A stretch of DNA of 64,000 bases from Datisca glomerata (taxonomy: Eukaryota; Streptophyta; Magnoliopsida; Cucurbitales; Datiscaceae), in NCBI GenBank assembly GCA_003255025.1, contig QANY01002785.1, positions 70,043 through 134,042 on the forward strand. Direction: 5' to 3'. The translations under genes and the position numbers were made by a program. Numbering within the stretch: position 1 is the first letter of the stretch; each line of letters begins with the position of its first letter. A model generated the notes under the pieces. It was not told the origin of the DNA. It was given only the letters and a program-made list of their open reading frames with translations, and did not search any database. Below, one piece after another: positions 46,701 to 58,895 of this stretch.

Positions 46701-48092
46701 TAGTTAATGTACTCCCTTAGGGGGTCAGTCAAATTAATTTTGAACTGTCTATGAGACATTCTCATCCTTATTTATTTAAACTTAAAATATCTCATATTTT
46801 TTTTGATAATAAAGTATCGCTTATTTAGTCAAGTCACAATTATCAACTCAAAGCTTAATTGTGACTATGTGAGTGTAACTCATTATTTCGGACTCCGTGA
46901 CTTGATTTAGAATATGCCGTCTTAAGGTTGGTCAAGTCTAAACTACATCACTTAGTCCTATCTTCTTAAAAAGTTCAACCTTGATATTGATACAGCTTGA
47001 AACCTTCCTTAGGGGGATGAAAACAAAGTCATCTCAAGGTCCACACTGTATCTCACGACATTGTACTAATAATGGAAATCATATGTTACATTGACATGTC
47101 AACCTTTCCCAACTTACTATTTTGTAATTAATGTATTTCTATTTTAACTAGTCAATTAATTACTAATTAAAATAATCCTATGAATGTAAAATTAATTATT
47201 AATCCAATCTAATTGGTCTAAGTTCATTTAACCTCCTAAAGAGTCTAAGTCAAAATTAGGTGAACTTAGAATAACTAATTAATTACATTCATCAAACTTT
47301 AATAAAATATTTTTAATAAAGTCGGTTATCCTAAAGGTTAGTAAGGCCTTTAGAGTGGTGTGATTACCAAGTTTAACTAATTAAGACTTATCAATTTACA
47401 TGCAATTAATTTCTCAAAACAATTCATATAAATAAATTAGGAGAGTCATAATCAATCATGTTTCTACCAATGAGATGCATGGTTAAATAAAACTATGTGA
47501 GGTTTCATATATGACATGTATGGTAATGTTATCATTCAAATCATTAAACATTTATTTAAACAATTAAATAAATAAATAATGAACCAAGTGACTATTGAAT
47601 ATTTTTTAAATTACAACCATTGAAAAATATAAATAATCACAAAGTGGACTACAAAAATATATATTTCTGAAATAGCTCCTTCACCACCAGATGTCCATCT
47701 TCATAATCTTCAAACTTTGATCAAAATGCTTTTAATTAGAATACACTATTTTTCCAAATTAAATAATCCCATTAATTATCCTTTTTAAATTAATTAAATT
47801 TAATTAAATAATCTCATCAATTATCCGCATTCATCTCGTGCGTTCTTTGTCTTCTCGCGTACGAGACTTTTAGAACATAATATTCAAAATAAAAATTATA
47901 AAAATTTCAATGCCCCAAAACGGCTTAACAAGATCTAAGGAAAATAAAGAACATAGCCTAAATCTAAAAGTTACTATACAATTGACGATTCATCATTAAA
48001 CCATTTATTCAAAAAACATAACCATCCATTGATTCATACATATCAACATATATAATGAATAATGCAAGAAACCCACACATATATAAAGACCG
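46701..48092 (-). other. copia-4 untranslated leader
   Basis: Non-coding stretch between primer site and gag, about 1.4 kb. It aligns in blocks with 8,561-9,765 of copia-1. No frame of note. Confidence 0.7.
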
Positions 48093-48103
48093 TTCTGATA
48101 CCA
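48093..48103 (-). other. Primer-binding site of copia-4
   Basis: On the minus strand TGGTATCAGAA follows the LTR end CAACA after a two-base spacer. It matches the TGGTATCAGAGC sequence complementary to the 3' end of initiator methionine tRNA, the usual minus-strand primer of plant copia elements. Confidence 0.85.
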
Positions 48104-48105
48104 AG

Positions 48106-50253
48106 TGTTGAAATTGGCAGCATCGAACGGCGGGAAGCGTGCTGTTTTAAAAAAATATATTTATAAAATGATAAACAATCGCATCGACCCAGATTCCAAA
48201 GATGAAAATTTTTTAATTGAAAAACACTTGTTTCAGATCGGATCCATTATATATCTATACATTAAATCTAAAGACATACAAAGATATGAATAATACCACT
48301 TGTAGACTATCGAGCGTCCTTACCAACAACGAACATGAGATTTCACGAACGACGGACAATGAGATCCACACCAAGATCTTCTGAACGAATCCTCAAACAC
48401 ACCATGATGTGTGTGGGCACGGAGAATATAACAAAGACAATTTTCTATCTCAAGATATACTCAACATATGAGATCTATAAAATTTGAAAAATGACTAATT
48501 GAGACAGAACTCTAAAAGAGAATAATAGAACTCACAGAGCTTCGATTAACAATTAATCGATCAGATTATTCACTTAGCTTAGGATAGCTTGTGACTGCAC
48601 ACGAAGGCCGATATAACATTATCAATATATGTTCTAGGTAGAAGGCTCCGTAGATTTTTTTTAGGGTAATTATAAAATAAAAAATTATTTATTTAATGTG
48701 TCATTGCAATGTGACCAGCTACAATTGGTGCAATAGTGCAGTGCCACATGACACTCAATGTGCCGTGTCGATCAGCAGTCCTTCATGACACTGCTGATGC
48801 ACGACGCCACTGTAGGGTCGTGTGGCACTACAGTGTGCCACGTGTTACTCTAGTGCCACGTGGCACTACAGTAACTCCTGTCAATCTCTGATTCAAAAAT
48901 CAGAGACTGATATGTGACAGTCTAATATGTCACGTGATAATTAACCTATAATTTATTATTATATTAATAAGATAAATATCTAGATATCAGTTAATTCAAA
49001 ATTAACTTATCTGATATCATAATCAATTATCTTATCTATTAATTAATTGATTAGATAAACCAAATTAAATTATTATCTCATAATTATTTAATATTATTTA
49101 ATTTCATAAATCAGATACTCTATCTCACTAATCGATCAACATTAAATTAATCGATATTACTATTTATTTATAATTTTTTGAAAATTAAAATAAATATTAT
49201 TATTAATTAATTCTTAATTAATTAGTATCACATAGTTATCTCATAATTACATCTTGTCCCAGAAATTTAATTCCTTATGCAAGCTAGTCAATTTTCTCAT
49301 GTGCTAAAATATTCAGAGATGACTCGGGGACCATGTACCCATAATTTAAAGCTCTAATAAACCAGATTATTAATTAAACTCTTTAATTAAATAATCTTAT
49401 TTTTAATTCCTCTATAAATATGGAATTGCACTCTTAGTAATTACAGTATATATTTACAGAGTAAATATCATGTAATCCATTGATATAATCATTTCATGTA
49501 GTTCTGCCCTCCAATTATTGGTTCGTAAATTAGAGATGATCAAAATTATAATTTTAGCCTTCTAATTACATCTTGATCCTTAAGTACCATTAATTCACTA
49601 GTGAATGGTCAATTTATAATCGTATTATGAAATTGAGCTCAATAGCCATTTAGTTCTAAAATTAACACTTAAGGGAACCAATATAAGATCCGTTAGGAAA
49701 GCTTGGATTTTAAATCTTATAAGATCATGTTCCTAGTCATTCATATCATTGGATCTCCAAAATAAAAGTCACTAGTCTGTTTTATAAACAAACATTAATG
49801 AGTGAAACAAACCTTAACGACTACTCAAGATCTAGACTGATTTACATATGATCATCAAATTGATGTGTATTAAATCTTTATGATAAACGGTAACATAATA
49901 AAGATATTAATCCATATCGGTCATGTCCTATATAATCTAATTATATAAAGTACATTCACTAAGATGTCTATCCCTATTAGTGATCCGGATCTAGATCACA
50001 TGCAAAAATGCTTAGCGAACCGTTCTAGCAACCATTCATTAAAGATTTCATACTTTAATATGTTGCGGACTATTTTTATTCATTATCTATGATCTTATTC
50101 CTCTTGTACTTATATAAGATCATAGTCTCATTAATGAATATGAAATTTTTAGATATTTATATAAATTATTCAACAATAATTCACAAGTGTAATTTAATTA
50201 TTTTCATATTAAAAATGTCTAAACACAAGCTTTGAGGGTACTATGCCCAACAA
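48106..50253 (-). repeat. copia-4 5' LTR
   Basis: 2,148 bp, TGTTGAAATTGG at the left and ..ACTATGCCCAACA at the right (plus strand). It has TG/CA-type ends with the primer site beside it. It carries the 18-bp palindrome TAGTGCCACGTGGCACTA at 48,851-48,868, identical to that in copia-3. Confidence 0.85.
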
Positions 50254-51944
50254 TGATTACATTCATTATAAAATTAAAAACTAAACTAAACAACAAAATA
50301 ATTTTTTTTACAGATATACAGTAACACATTTTTATTGATAAAACAATGTTCATGATATAAAGATTTCTAAAATACTATACATGATCCATCATATTTCTAA
50401 TGACATAATGATATAAAATTCAAAATTTTATAAATTATTAGTAAGAGAATAATTAGTTAATAGAGTATAAATGACTTAAATAACAAAAAAACTTAATATT
50501 TTACATATTTAATAGGGCTTAAAGGGTATAAGGGGAAATTAAAAGTTTCTCCCACTTAAGCTCATTTTAATATAGTAGAGATAAGTACTTTAATTAATGA
50601 AAATAATTATTTATAATTATTTTCTCCTATAATTGTTTATAATTATTTTCTCCTATAATTATTTATAATTATTTTCTCCTATAATTATTTATAATTATTT
50701 TCTCCTATAATTATTTATAATATTTTCATTAAATGCATATTTGTTTCTCCTATAAGGAGTAGTAGTAGTGATTTTTAACAGATGTATAATAATTAATGAA
50801 GTGAGTAAATATAAATTTGGAATAGTTATATTTTTTAGCGTAGACATATTTTTTGTTTCGAAATCTATAGTTTTTTCTTTAAATGCTAACTTTTTTAGGA
50901 TTAAAATATTCCTTATTTTCAGGTGAATTAGTAGTGAATTTTAGGTAAATATACGTTTATTAATAAAATAAATAAATATAAATTTATAGAAAATATATTG
51001 AATTTATGTATTTATATGAATTGCAATAATTATTTAAATAAATATATTCATAATTATTTACGAATACATAACCGAAACTATCAAATAATTCACCATTACT
51101 CTGATAATAATTATTTACATAAATTAATGATAAAAATGTTTAGTAATATCGATTAATACATATTATCTATATTACGAGGATGATAAAAATACATATTAAT
51201 ATTTCAAGATATGTAATCTTCTTGATATATGTGCGTGTGTGAGTGTCTATATATATATATATATTAAAAATAATAGTAAAATCATAATTAAATAGGTTAC
51301 ATACATAGGAGAATAATTAAGATGTTTAAATTAAATATAATAATCCAATCATTTTTTGTTTAGGTAATCTAAATTGCGTAAATTTTTTCAATAATTTTAA
51401 ATTAATAAATGATTTATTTTACTTATTAATTAAGATAAAATATATCTTAATCTCATCTAATATATTAAAAGTGGCTTAAGGAGGATGAACTTTTGATTCT
51501 CCATTTTACCTTTCCAGCCTTCCTAAAATAGAGTATAATTTAGAATTTTCACATATTTTCTCATTTAATATAATCCATATTGTGGAGACTATTATTTTCT
51601 AGTCAATAATAATTTGTTAAAAAGAGTATTTAAAATTAAATATTTTTATAAGATTATGTAAATAGAAACGTAAGTATCTATGAGATGAGTCTTAATTATT
51701 TTTAAGCCAACAATAGTTTATTTCTTAGAAAGCTATATAATTAAATATTTTGTAATATTTATCTTATCAGAATAGGAAAATTCATATAAACTAATTCAAA
51801 TAATTATTTTTGAATGAAATAAATTATCTCTGAATATGATAGAATCTGATAAATTGATGAATGCTCGTTTCCATATATTTTCAAATAGCAATGTTATATA
51901 GTACAATTCCAATAATTTTAAAGGGGGGAAACTTTTTATCCTCA
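50254..51944. other. AT-rich repeat region
   Basis: No gene. On the minus strand 50,583-50,530 begins CTCTACTATATTAAAATGAG, like a plant Helitron 5' end. On the plus strand 51,453-51,520 (TCTCATCTAATATATTAAAA, then GTGGCTTAAGGAGG) is similar. Neither has a confirmed 3' end. 50,611-50,721 is a minisatellite. Confidence 0.45.
50611..50721. repeat. 26-bp minisatellite, about 4.3 copies
   Basis: Four full units start at 50,611, 50,637, 50,663 and 50,689 (each TTATAATTATTTTCTCCTAT plus AATTAT, the first ending in GT). A partial fifth unit runs into TATTTTCATT. Units are almost identical, so amplification is recent. Confidence 0.9.
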
Positions 51945-52072
51945 TTTTTACCATTTTTTTGTCAAGGTTACATTATAAATTCTAAGAGGAATGAGGAAAT
52001 ATTACTCGAACCCACAACCTCAAAGGTATGAGTGTGGAGGATTAACCAATTGCGCCAATCCAGCTTGTCATT
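51945..52072 (-). mobile_element. Second tRNA-derived SINE
   Basis: On the minus strand an A box TGGCGCAATTGG (52,057-52,046) and a B box GGTTCGAGTAA (52,012-52,002) stand at tRNA spacing, followed by a short unrelated tail ending in an A-rich run near 51,955. No anticodon arm or 3' acceptor, so a SINE and not a tRNA gene. It interrupts an AT-rich repeat whose two halves resemble 51,460-51,620. Confidence 0.7.
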
Positions 52073-53930
52073 CATTTTTATAATTTAAAGTCTATTAAAA
52101 TATAGCACAAATTAGTTATTTCACCTATATTCTCATTTAATTCATTTAATGAAATTTTTTTATCCAATAATAATTTGTTTATAGTTAGTAAAGTAAAATG
52201 TTTCACTAACATTATAAAATTAGAAACAGGAATGTTCGTAAAGATTAATTTTGAGATATTCTATGTAACGATATTTAAATTTAGTTCAATAACAATTTGT
52301 TCGTTAGAAGTTTATAAATTGAATATTATATACTATATATGTCATCAGAAACATGAAATACATGAAATATATTTTAAATACAATAAATTATCTCTTATTG
52401 TAATAAACTATTTCTTACGAATATGAAAAATTGATGAAATAAACATTATATAATATTTATGTCATCAGAAACCTGAAATAAATTTAAATACGAGAAGTTA
52501 CCTCTTAGCATAATTAATAATTTCTTACTAATATGCAAAATTGATGAAATAAAGTCAATGAACACTAAATTTTTAAGAATATAGACAAGCTACTATTATT
52601 AATTTTTTAATTTTCTTGTACATTTAGAATAATTTTTAAAGATAATGGATTATTTTATCTTTAGTATTAATTCAAATTCGATCTATATTTTAAATTAGTT
52701 GTATACGTGCAAAGCATGTACTTTTTGACGTGTTACAATAAATGTAGCTTATAGTAAATACAATTTATAGTTTTGTTGATTCTTTATAAAACGATTATTT
52801 TTCAATTTGTAACTATTATGGACTATTTAATAGAATACAATTTTCAAAAATATTTTACTTAAAACCCCCCAAAAAATTTGTAGCTGGTCTTAAGAAATAA
52901 ACAAATTTTGCATAATAGACAACTTTAGAGGCGTTGTTTTATGAAGTTGTAGTTTTTCAATAGTTTTAGGTAAATAGCATGTTTCCATAACTGTCAATAA
53001 TTTTAGACTAAAATGACCCCAATCTAATTATGGCGTGTTTGAAATTTTTTTAGATAAATCAGTGATATATAGATGATATACTAATATGATAGATGCTTAA
53101 TTTGAGTAAGTAATTAATGTCCATAATATTTTTTTAAATTTAAAAAATTAAAACCCAACAACCACTCAATCAAACCACCAAAAAATTTGAAACCCACCTC
53201 AATCCCACTCAAAAGACCTTGGAAACCGCCTATAACCTATTTAATAAAATATAAAAAGGAAACCGTCATTATCACTAATCAAAACATCTCAAATAAAAGA
53301 TTCATTAATCAACCATCTATAGATTAAAAAATTAAAAAGCTTTTCGAGAAGAACCCTAAAATCACCGAACAAACACAATCCTAAAAATCATTCTAGTGAA
53401 AAGACGAAAAGTTGAAGCATATTGGTTAATAGAAGATTGAACATTAAACTGTCAATCACGTTGGTTGTAAGAAGTAATCAGTGGTTGATCTATTCAATTG
53501 TATGTTATGGACTATATTAGAGACTTAAATTGGTTGTTCCTAAATCAAATTGGAACAAAAATCAAAAGTTTTTCATATTTCTATATCATCTATATACCAT
53601 TAATTTATCCCAAAAATCCTTCTAATTCTGAAAAATCTCTGGATCAACATACATTTAACAAGGAATAAGAAAGATGAATTTAATGATGAGAACTCACTAA
53701 TGGCAGAAAAAAGAGAGCAAACCTTCCATTCTTGAATCTCTAATGAAGAAATGAACAATAGAGCTTCGAAGAATTTTCTATGGAGAATGACTTGATTCTC
53801 GATTACCATGAAAGCCGCATAGAAAAAAAATGAGTCAGGCAAATATTCTCGTTGCTGAAATTTTGCTGAATAGTAGGAACTGATTAGATTAGAACATTAA
53901 TTAGATGGAATGAGGGAGACCGAGGTACTT
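52073..53930. other. AT-rich spacer with a tandem duplication
   Basis: No gene. 52,325-52,440 and 52,445-52,555 are two diverged copies of a unit of about 115 bp (TATGTCATCAGAAAC.TGAAAT start). 52,700-53,900 is AT-rich without recognised features; the 80-codon minus frame at 53,600-53,842 has no domain. Confidence 0.5.
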
Positions 53931-53934
53931 TTTT

Positions 53935-54100
53935 CAAATATTTTTAAGATCCATTATAAGGAATTGACGGTCTAATGACTCGGGCGAGAACAAAGATGAT
54001 GAAAGAGGCTTCATAAGGTATAATCATGGAAGTGCATGACAAACAGGCTGTTCTAGAAGATTCCAAAGTGTCAACAAGGATATTCACTTACCTTTATGTG
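53935..54100 (+). pseudogene. Ty3/gypsy pol C-terminal tail
   Basis: The plus frame from 53,960 reads GIDGLMTRARTKMMKEA then a stop. The G.MTRAR.K..KEA signature is typical of the very end of plant gypsy polyproteins, just before the 3' untranslated part and LTR. Only this tail is present. Confidence 0.55.
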
Positions 54101-54556
54101 CAAGGCTTGGATCTAGAAGAACAAAAAATGGGATCCATGACATGAGGCCCAATTCGCATGTTAAGGGTGTTTTTTGGGTTTTGGGCTTTAAAAAGTTTTT
54201 TTTTTTATTTTTATTTTAAGATGATTTGTTGGGTCTTGGACTTTGGGTCTACTTAGGGTTTAGTTTTATTTTTATTTATGTTTTTAAGTCATTATTTGGG
54301 TTTTCTATATAAAGACTAAGAGATATTAAAAAAATGCAACTTTTATCATTAATAATATTATTCAGCGAGGTTTTGCTTTACTTTCTTGTGTTCATGGTAG
54401 AATACACAATTTTGACTTATAAAGGGAGTGATTAACCTTGTGGCATCTCAAGATTAGGGTTGTAAGGTCTTAGTTTCCCTTTAGGTTTTAATATGATCAA
54501 CATCGATTTGTTCCTAGCATTTCGAATTGCGTCTAAGTTGTTAATCAAGGGTTTTT
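54101..54556 (+). repeat. Ty3/gypsy LTR (approximate)
   Basis: Lies between the pol tail and a primer-binding site. It has a TATA box TATATAAAG at 54,306-54,314 and a pyrimidine/T-rich middle. AGGTATTAGAGC at 54,557-54,568 matches the initiator-Met primer site TGGTATCAGAGC at 10 of 12 bases. The 5' terminus cannot be fixed. Confidence 0.5.
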
Positions 54557-55596
54557 AGGTATTAGAGCATTGGTTTCTGGAAACATGTTATTTATCATTT
54601 TTGTCTTATCTTCTTGTTGTGGTTTTTCCCCTCCATTCTACTTTGTTGTTTTCGATTCAAGTCTTATCGTGTTTGTTTGAGTAAAAAAAAATTCTGGTCA
54701 TTTTTCATGTGAATCGGTCGACTAATCTTAAAACAACCATAACTTTTGATCCAGGAGTAAAAATGAATTTTATTGCATATCAAATTAAATTAATTTTTGA
54801 GCCCTATAATGTTGAACCGGGAGAAGACCGTACAGTTAAAGTTTGAAGCCAAAATCCATCGTTTCATCAATTTTTGAGGTCTTTAAGTTTTTTTGCGTCG
54901 TTTCAACTAAAAATTTGAAATTCCAAATTTTGAATTTAAATTCCCATCATTTTAGTAGTATCTTCTCAGTATTATTACTATCTTCTCAAATCTTCTTAGT
55001 ATCTTATCAATAACTTTTAAACCTGTTTATCTTATCAGTATCATCTACCTATCTTATCAATATCTATTCAAATTTGTTTTATCTTGTATGTTATCCTTAT
55101 CTTTAATTTGAATTTGAATTCCCATCGTTTTAGCAGCTTATCTTCAAAAAAGAAAAAAGAGAGAAAAAGAAACGGAAAAAAAGAGATTGTTCGAGGTATA
55201 AGGTTGCTTTGATTTTTACTTGCTTCTTCGTTCATCAATTGCGTTTTCTAGTGCATTCATTCGCATGTCTTTTGCCTCTTTTTGATGTCTTCTTATTTTT
55301 CTTGGCTCCTTAAAGTTAATTTCTTTTTTATTGTTCTTGTCTACTTCAACTAAGTTTTTAAAGTTCTGATTTTGAGATTTGTCACCGTCTAACTGATTGC
55401 TCCTTAAGATTTGTTAATTTTTTATTCTGTTAAGAAAATAAAGGGGTATGGCTTGAGTGATAAAAGGTAAGAGTGGCGAGATCATCTTTGAGAAAAGCCA
55501 AATTAGAGTGAAACACGAGTGCTAATAGTCTGATTTGAGTGTAAACACGTGAGGGAGTGTGTGAGGAACAACAATTTTTTTTATCAAGTTGTAAAC

Positions 55597-56595
55597 ATGA
55601 GTAGTGACGCAGAACCACAAGATATCGATATGAAAATGTTTATAAAGGCTGTTAAAGGTTAAAGATCAATTTAAGTTGTTGCATGTGATATTAGATGGTT
55701 TGCAATCCCCTGCTGGTTCTAAATCCAATAGAAGATGTGTGCTTGAGGAAGAGGAGGAAAAATATTTTGATGGTGGGAGTTTTAGTTCTAGGAGGAGAAA
55801 GGGAGTTAGAGAAAAGAAGGATAACAATCTGGGTAGCAATAAAATGACGACCCTACATTCTAAGGGAAGAATGATCCGTAGCTGCATTTGGAGTGGGAGA
55901 GAAAAGTTGAACATGTGTTTGATTACCATAATTATTTAGAAGAGAAGAAAGTTAAATTGGCAGCAGTGGAGTTTGCTGATTATGCGAGTATTTGGTGGGG
56001 CCAATTAGTGCTGAATAGGAAAAGGAATGGGGAAAGGGTTGTTCACACTTGGAAGGGTATGAAAGTGGGGATACGCAAGAGATTTATTCCTAATCACTAC
56101 TATAGAGATTTGCAAAGAAAGTTGCAAGGGCTAGTTCAAGGGTCCATGAGCATGGAAGACTACTAAAAGGAAATGGAAATGGCCATGATAAGGGTAAATG
56201 TTGATGAAGATCAAGAGGCTAGCTTGGCGAGATTTATTGGTGGTTTAAATTAATAAATTCCTAATATGGTTGATTTGTATCATTATGTGGAGATGGAGGA
56301 GTGGCTGCACAAAGCCATTAAAGTAGAGAAATAACTCCAATCAAAGGGGTTTCAGTCTGGTACATCTTCTAATTTTTCATGGAAGCTGAATTGGAAAGAT
56401 CACAAAAGCTCCACAAAATCAAGAGAAGATGCAAAGCCAAAGGAGTCAGTTACCGTTGTTAAAGGTAAAATCAAAATTAAATCTCCTTCTAGATCACGAG
56501 ATATTAAATGCTTTAGGTCCCAAGGAATTAGGCATATTGATTCTCAATGCCCAAACAAAAGACGGCTTCACAAGTTCTGGCAAATTAGGTTTGTG
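55597..56595 (+). pseudogene. Ty3/gypsy gag remnant
   Basis: Starts near ATG 55,597 (MSSDAEPQDIDMKMFIKAVK), then is broken by stops. 55,676-55,900 carries an acidic and basic N-terminal part (RRCVLEEEEEKYFDGG). 55,888-56,166 is a well-kept Gag core (EWERKVEHVFDYHNYLEEKK, VEFADYASIWWGQLVLNR, RKRFIPNHYYRDL). It goes on past a TAA at 56,164 with EMEMAMIRVNVDEDQEASLA. A zinc knuckle at 56,509-56,550 reads C-x2-S-x4-H-x4-C, its second Cys lost. Then coding stops and tandem repeats start. A leader of about 1 kb separates it from the primer site at 54,557. No protease or RT follows. Confidence 0.8.
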
Positions 56596-56647
56596 GATAT
56601 TTTGTGGATGATTATGTAGTTTGAAACAGTAGAAAAATCTATATTTT

Positions 56648-56940
56648 GAAGGATGATTATGTATTTTGTAGATATTTTGTGGATGATTATGTAGTTTGAA
56701 ATAGTGAAGGATGATTATGTATTTTGTAGATATTTTATGGATGATTATGTAGCTTGAAATAGTGAAGGATGATTATGTATTTTGTGAATATTTTGTAGAT
56801 TGAAATAGTGAAAGATGATTATGTATTCTGTGGATATTTTGTGGATGATTACGTAGTTTGAAACAATGAAGAATGATTATGTATTTTGTGGATGATTATG
56901 TAGTTTGTGAAATACTGAAGGATGATAATTCAGTTATGTT
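56648..56940 (+). repeat. 58-bp tandem array, about 6 units
   Basis: Units start at 56,648, 56,706, 56,764, 56,810, 56,868 and 56,917. The period is 58 bp except where a 12- or 9-bp loss shortens it. Each holds GAAGGATGATTATGTATTTT and a second GGATGATTATGTAG. It begins right after the gypsy gag remnant. Confidence 0.9.
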
Positions 56941-58895
56941 TGTGGATAATAATTCAGTTATTATAAAATAATTTTTTTTTGAAAGTTTGACATAATAATT
57001 CAGTTCTACCATCTGAGGTGAACTTCATGAATGATGTTTGTTTGTGCAAGTTCCAGTTCCTTAAGAGACCAGCCATATCAAATCGAGTTGATTATGTATT
57101 TTGACATTACCAATATGAAATGAAAAGGAATTTAATGGCACAAATGGACATATATTGGAACTACTCTTTTAGACTTGTCATTGATCAAAGTATCTTAACT
57201 TGAACTAAACAAACATCATCAATAACAAAACCTAATCCAAAATAAGCTTAACAAACATCATCAACAACATAACCTAAACCGAAATGAGCTTAACTACAAT
57301 ACAAATACCCTTAAAACTCGAAATAAACAAATATCAACAACAAGCATGTGCACATCATCAACTTCTTAGTCTTGGATTTTAATATTTTATTTTCATGCTC
57401 AAGTCAGGTCATTCTTCTTAATAATCCGAGGATAATAATTTTTGCTCTTTCACACATGGGTGGGTCGAACCACATAAAAACCTACATTCACCATTGTTCT
57501 GCAAAGAAAATGCCCTGATGAACCAGAAAAAAGCCTGAGACTAACCGACATCGTAGCCCTAGGTCATGCGTCTTCTTCTGCGCGATGACAGACTTGCCTT
57601 CAGGTTCCCTCTCTCTCCCTCCTCCTCCTCCTTCTTCCCGTAGGTAACGACATTTGCAGTGAACCAATATCTCCCTCCCCCCCTGCTGTCAGGGTTTTCA
57701 ATTCACCAATATTATTGATTTTTTACATCTTTGGCTAGGACAGTGGAAGAATAAGGAGTCTTGAAGATGAAGGTGGTGGTTCGTAGAGAGACCTCTTTAT
57801 AGTATCACAATTGAATTTGAATCAGTATTCATTAAGCTTGCTTGATAATATTTTCTGCTGTCAATTTAATTGATAATATTGTTGTCTAATATGCTTCCTT
57901 CCAATCATATATGTATGCATAATGTGATTCCGTAATAAAACTTGATTGAGCCTTGATTAATTCATTTAATTTAGATACGCTTATTTAAGTTGTTAAAGAG
58001 TGTAGACCATTCATTTCGAGTAACCATTGATATTATTAAGATGCATCAACATTGTTAAGATTAAATTATGTCACTTGTAATTATTTTGCATGTAGGGAAA
58101 AATTTGGGTGTTTAGGAAAGTGCAATACTTCTCTTGGAGCTTAGGCCATTGTAAGCACCAAGAGAAGACATGACAAGGGACAAAAAAGACATCCAAACTT
58201 GTACTTGTCACCTAATGGATGCGTGTTGTGGCTGCGAGTCTGCGACAATGAAATATTTTTGTTCATTGAACTTTTTGCAAGCAAGATACTTTTTTTTTAT
58301 CGGTTTTTTGCAAGCAAGATATGGCTGATATTTTTATCGCCGTCCAAATCAATGGGGTCTTTCCTAGGGGAAGGTTGGGGCCTTTGTTTTTGAACTGAAC
58401 ATAAGGAGTTTGGGTGAGGTTTTTATGTCCACGGGTTACTAGCTATTTTGTGGTACTAGTAGATGGAATGTTTCATGAGAATTTTGTAGGTCGTCTTTGA
58501 ACATCAAGAATCTGTGTAGGCTAAAATTCATTTTTTTTTAAAATTTCTCTGTGGGTGTCGAACACTAAACATTTCAAGACTATTCCTCTGATTTTATTAC
58601 TTTTGATTGGATGGCTTGTTGTTAGCTTCATTTAGGTGTTTGGTTGGAGGAACCTTCTTATTATTATTTTTATTTCTTCTTACATTATTGTACAGCTTTT
58701 GTTTCCTGTAGAAGAAGAACTCGCATATTTGGTTAAATAAAATTCATTTCACTCTTATGCTGTCTGGTCTTTCCATATATTCTTTGAAGAATTTTGTATT
58801 GATGAATGTTCCCTGTTTTCCATTTTAAGCACCTATGATATTATCACCATTTTCCTCACGTGAACCAGTTGTACTGGCCAGTTTCAGAATAAAAC
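56941..58895. other. Spacer upstream of the methyltransferase copy
   Basis: No gene supported. 57,205-57,300 holds two copies of a unit of about 53 bp (ACAAACATCATCAA..AACATAACCTAA type). 57,590-57,690 is a CT-rich, UTR-like stretch. GTAGGTAAC at 57,640 and GGACAGTGGAAG near 57,738 hint at exon-like pieces but no frame can be built. TTTTTGCAAGCAAGATA is repeated at 58,267 and 58,305. Confidence 0.4.

Larger units (their letters stand above)
43095..50253 (-). mobile_element. copia-4: Ty1/copia element lacking its 3' LTR
   Basis: Minus-strand order: 5' LTR (50,253-48,106), primer-binding site, 1.4-kb leader, gag, protease, integrase, RT and the start of RNase H. Homology ends at about 43,095, inside RNase H, so the polypurine tract and 3' LTR are lost by truncation. 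It is the only copy here with an intact LTR/primer-site junction and leader. The coding region is broken throughout. Confidence 0.85.

Noticed and set aside
52002..52057. A tRNA gene at the A/B boxes
   Set aside because: No cloverleaf, anticodon arm or acceptor stem can be paired; fits a SINE head.
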